From positions 1 through 6,592 of the forward strand of contig JAURNB010000041.1 of NCBI GenBank assembly GCA_030830415.1: DNA of 6,592 nt. The letters are read 5' to 3'. Origin of the DNA: Acidimicrobiales bacterium. GTDB lineage: Bacteria; Actinomycetota; Acidimicrobiia; Acidimicrobiales; Ilumatobacteraceae. Below the pieces are notes generated by a model that was not told the DNA's origin, did not search any database, and saw nothing but the letters and a program-made list of their open reading frames with translations. The stretch's first letter is position 1, and each line of letters opens with the position of its first letter. Below, piece after piece: positions 5,781 to 6,592 of this stretch. A program made the position numbers and the translations under genes.

Positions 5781-6592
5781 ATGTCAAAACAAGTAGTAAT
5801 TCTCGGCCCAACGGCAAGTGGCAAGTCGTCTGTTGCAATGGCTGCAGCACAGCAAGTTGCTGGCACACACATTGTTGCTGTCGATGCCATGCAGGTATAT
5901 CGCGAAATGAATATTGGCACTGCAAAACCAACTGCGAGCGACCAGCAATTAGTTCCGCATCATTGCATCGACCTAGTTGACCCTTCGCAACGTTTCACGG
6001 TGACGCAGTTTCAAGAAGCGGCACGCGGAGAATTAGCAAAACTTGAAGAGTCGGGAAATACGGCTCTTCTTGTTGCTGGCACGGGCTTGTACCTCACTGC
6101 TGTTATCGACAATCTTGATTTTCCCGGTGAGTGGCCAGATGTTCGCGCAGAACTTGAAGAGAACCACAACACCACCTTGCTCTTTGCTCAACTCAAGCAA
6201 CTCGACCCTGTGGCAGCTGAGCGCATTGAGCCCACCAACCGTCGGCGCATGATTCGTGCGTTAGAAGTGTGTATTGGAAGTGGGCGCCCCTTTAGCGACT
6301 CAGGCCCTGGCACCTCCGCCTACCCAGAAAATGGAATTGTTCAAATCGGTTTGCGCTGGAAGCGAGAAGTGCTGGCACAACGCATTGCCGACCGTGTTGA
6401 TGCAATGCTCGACGACGGATTGTTGAAAGAAACAAAGGCTCTATTGCGTCGCCGGCCAGCGATGTCGGCAACGGCTCGCCAGGCACTGGGCTATAAGGAA
6501 ATGGCCGACCACATTGAGGGACGCGCTTCACTTTCCGAGGCTAAAGAAGAACTGGTTTTGCGCACACGGCAATTCGCTGTACGCCAAGAGCG
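5781..6592 (+). CDS. miaA: tRNA dimethylallyltransferase MiaA (3' end missing)
   Basis: The first 270 residues of an enzyme usually about 300 long; the frame is open at the right edge. MiaA transfers the dimethylallyl group from dimethylallyl diphosphate to N6 of adenosine 37, making the i6A that MiaB then modifies. The P-loop is GPTASGKSS (residues 9-17). DAMQVY (35-40) carries the conserved Asp that acts as general base, and NIGTAKP follows at 44-50; the DAM form, rather than DSM, is common in actinobacteria. AGTGLYL (99-105) has the conserved Thr of the catalytic centre. RRRMIRALEV (154-163), ARQALGYKE (232-240) and RTRQFAVRQE (261-270) are family hallmarks. A weak AGAAAG (5768-5773) lies seven bases before the ATG. 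Located 25 bp behind miaB, it is likely cotranscribed and also translationally independent. Confidence 0.96.
   Translation, partial: MSKQVVILGPTASGKSSVAMAAAQQVAGTHIVAVDAMQVYREMNIGTAKPTASDQQLVPHHCIDLVDPSQRFTVTQFQEAARGELAKLEESGNTALLVAGTGLYLTAVIDNLDFPGEWPDVRAELEENHNTTLLFAQLKQLDPVAAERIEPTNRRRMIRALEVCIGSGRPFSDSGPGTSAYPENGIVQIGLRWKREVLAQRIADRVDAMLDDGLLKETKALLRRRPAMSATARQALGYKEMADHIEGRASLSEAKEELVLRTRQFAVRQE

Noticed and set aside
1..6592. CRISPR array, insertion sequence, phage or defence system
   Set aside because: I saw no regularly spaced direct repeats, no transposase or integrase, no terminal inverted repeats and no nuclease or toxin pair. The window is core genome apart from the secreted-protein gene.

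Overview
The window is a chromosomal housekeeping segment from a bacterium, most likely an actinobacterium and perhaps of the class Acidimicrobiia. This rests on an SOS box of the CGAAC-N4-GTTCG type ahead of recA, on recA lying close to miaB and miaA (a common actinobacterial neighbourhood), on the DAMQVY form of the MiaA substrate motif, and on moderate GC with many C-ending codons in recA. The taxonomic call is inference; no rRNA gene or other firm marker is present.

Layout, left to right. (1) Positions 1-1052, + strand: the C-terminal part of a PLP-dependent class III aminotransferase resembling glutamate-1-semialdehyde aminomutase, cut by the window edge. (2) 1070-1504, +: a small DUF983-type membrane protein with a zinc-ribbon-like Cys4 motif, 17 bp behind it and probably cotranscribed. 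(3) 1505-1681: the recA control region, with a -35/-10 promoter at 17 bp spacing, a perfect LexA box between the two hexamers, and a leader of about 110 nt. (4) 1682-2722, +: a complete recA. (5) 2723-2819: a convergent intergenic region with a perfect 13-bp hairpin that can terminate transcription from both sides. (6) 2820-4238, - strand: a gene for a secreted Thr/Ser/Ala-rich protein, interrupted by one in-frame TGA at codon 166. (7) 4239-4336: a divergent promoter region. (8) 4337-5755, +: miaB. (9) 5781-6592, +: miaA, cut by the right edge.

Functionally, recA is the SOS-controlled recombinase. MiaA and MiaB act one after the other on adenosine 37 of tRNAs that read UNN codons: MiaA adds the isopentenyl group and MiaB the methylthio group. 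The most unusual part is the block between recA and miaB. The usual actinobacterial recX is absent there, and the space holds an opposite-strand secreted-protein gene with a premature TGA and a dyad-containing promoter. I found no CRISPR array, insertion sequence, phage gene, RNA gene or defence system. The rest is ordinary core genome.
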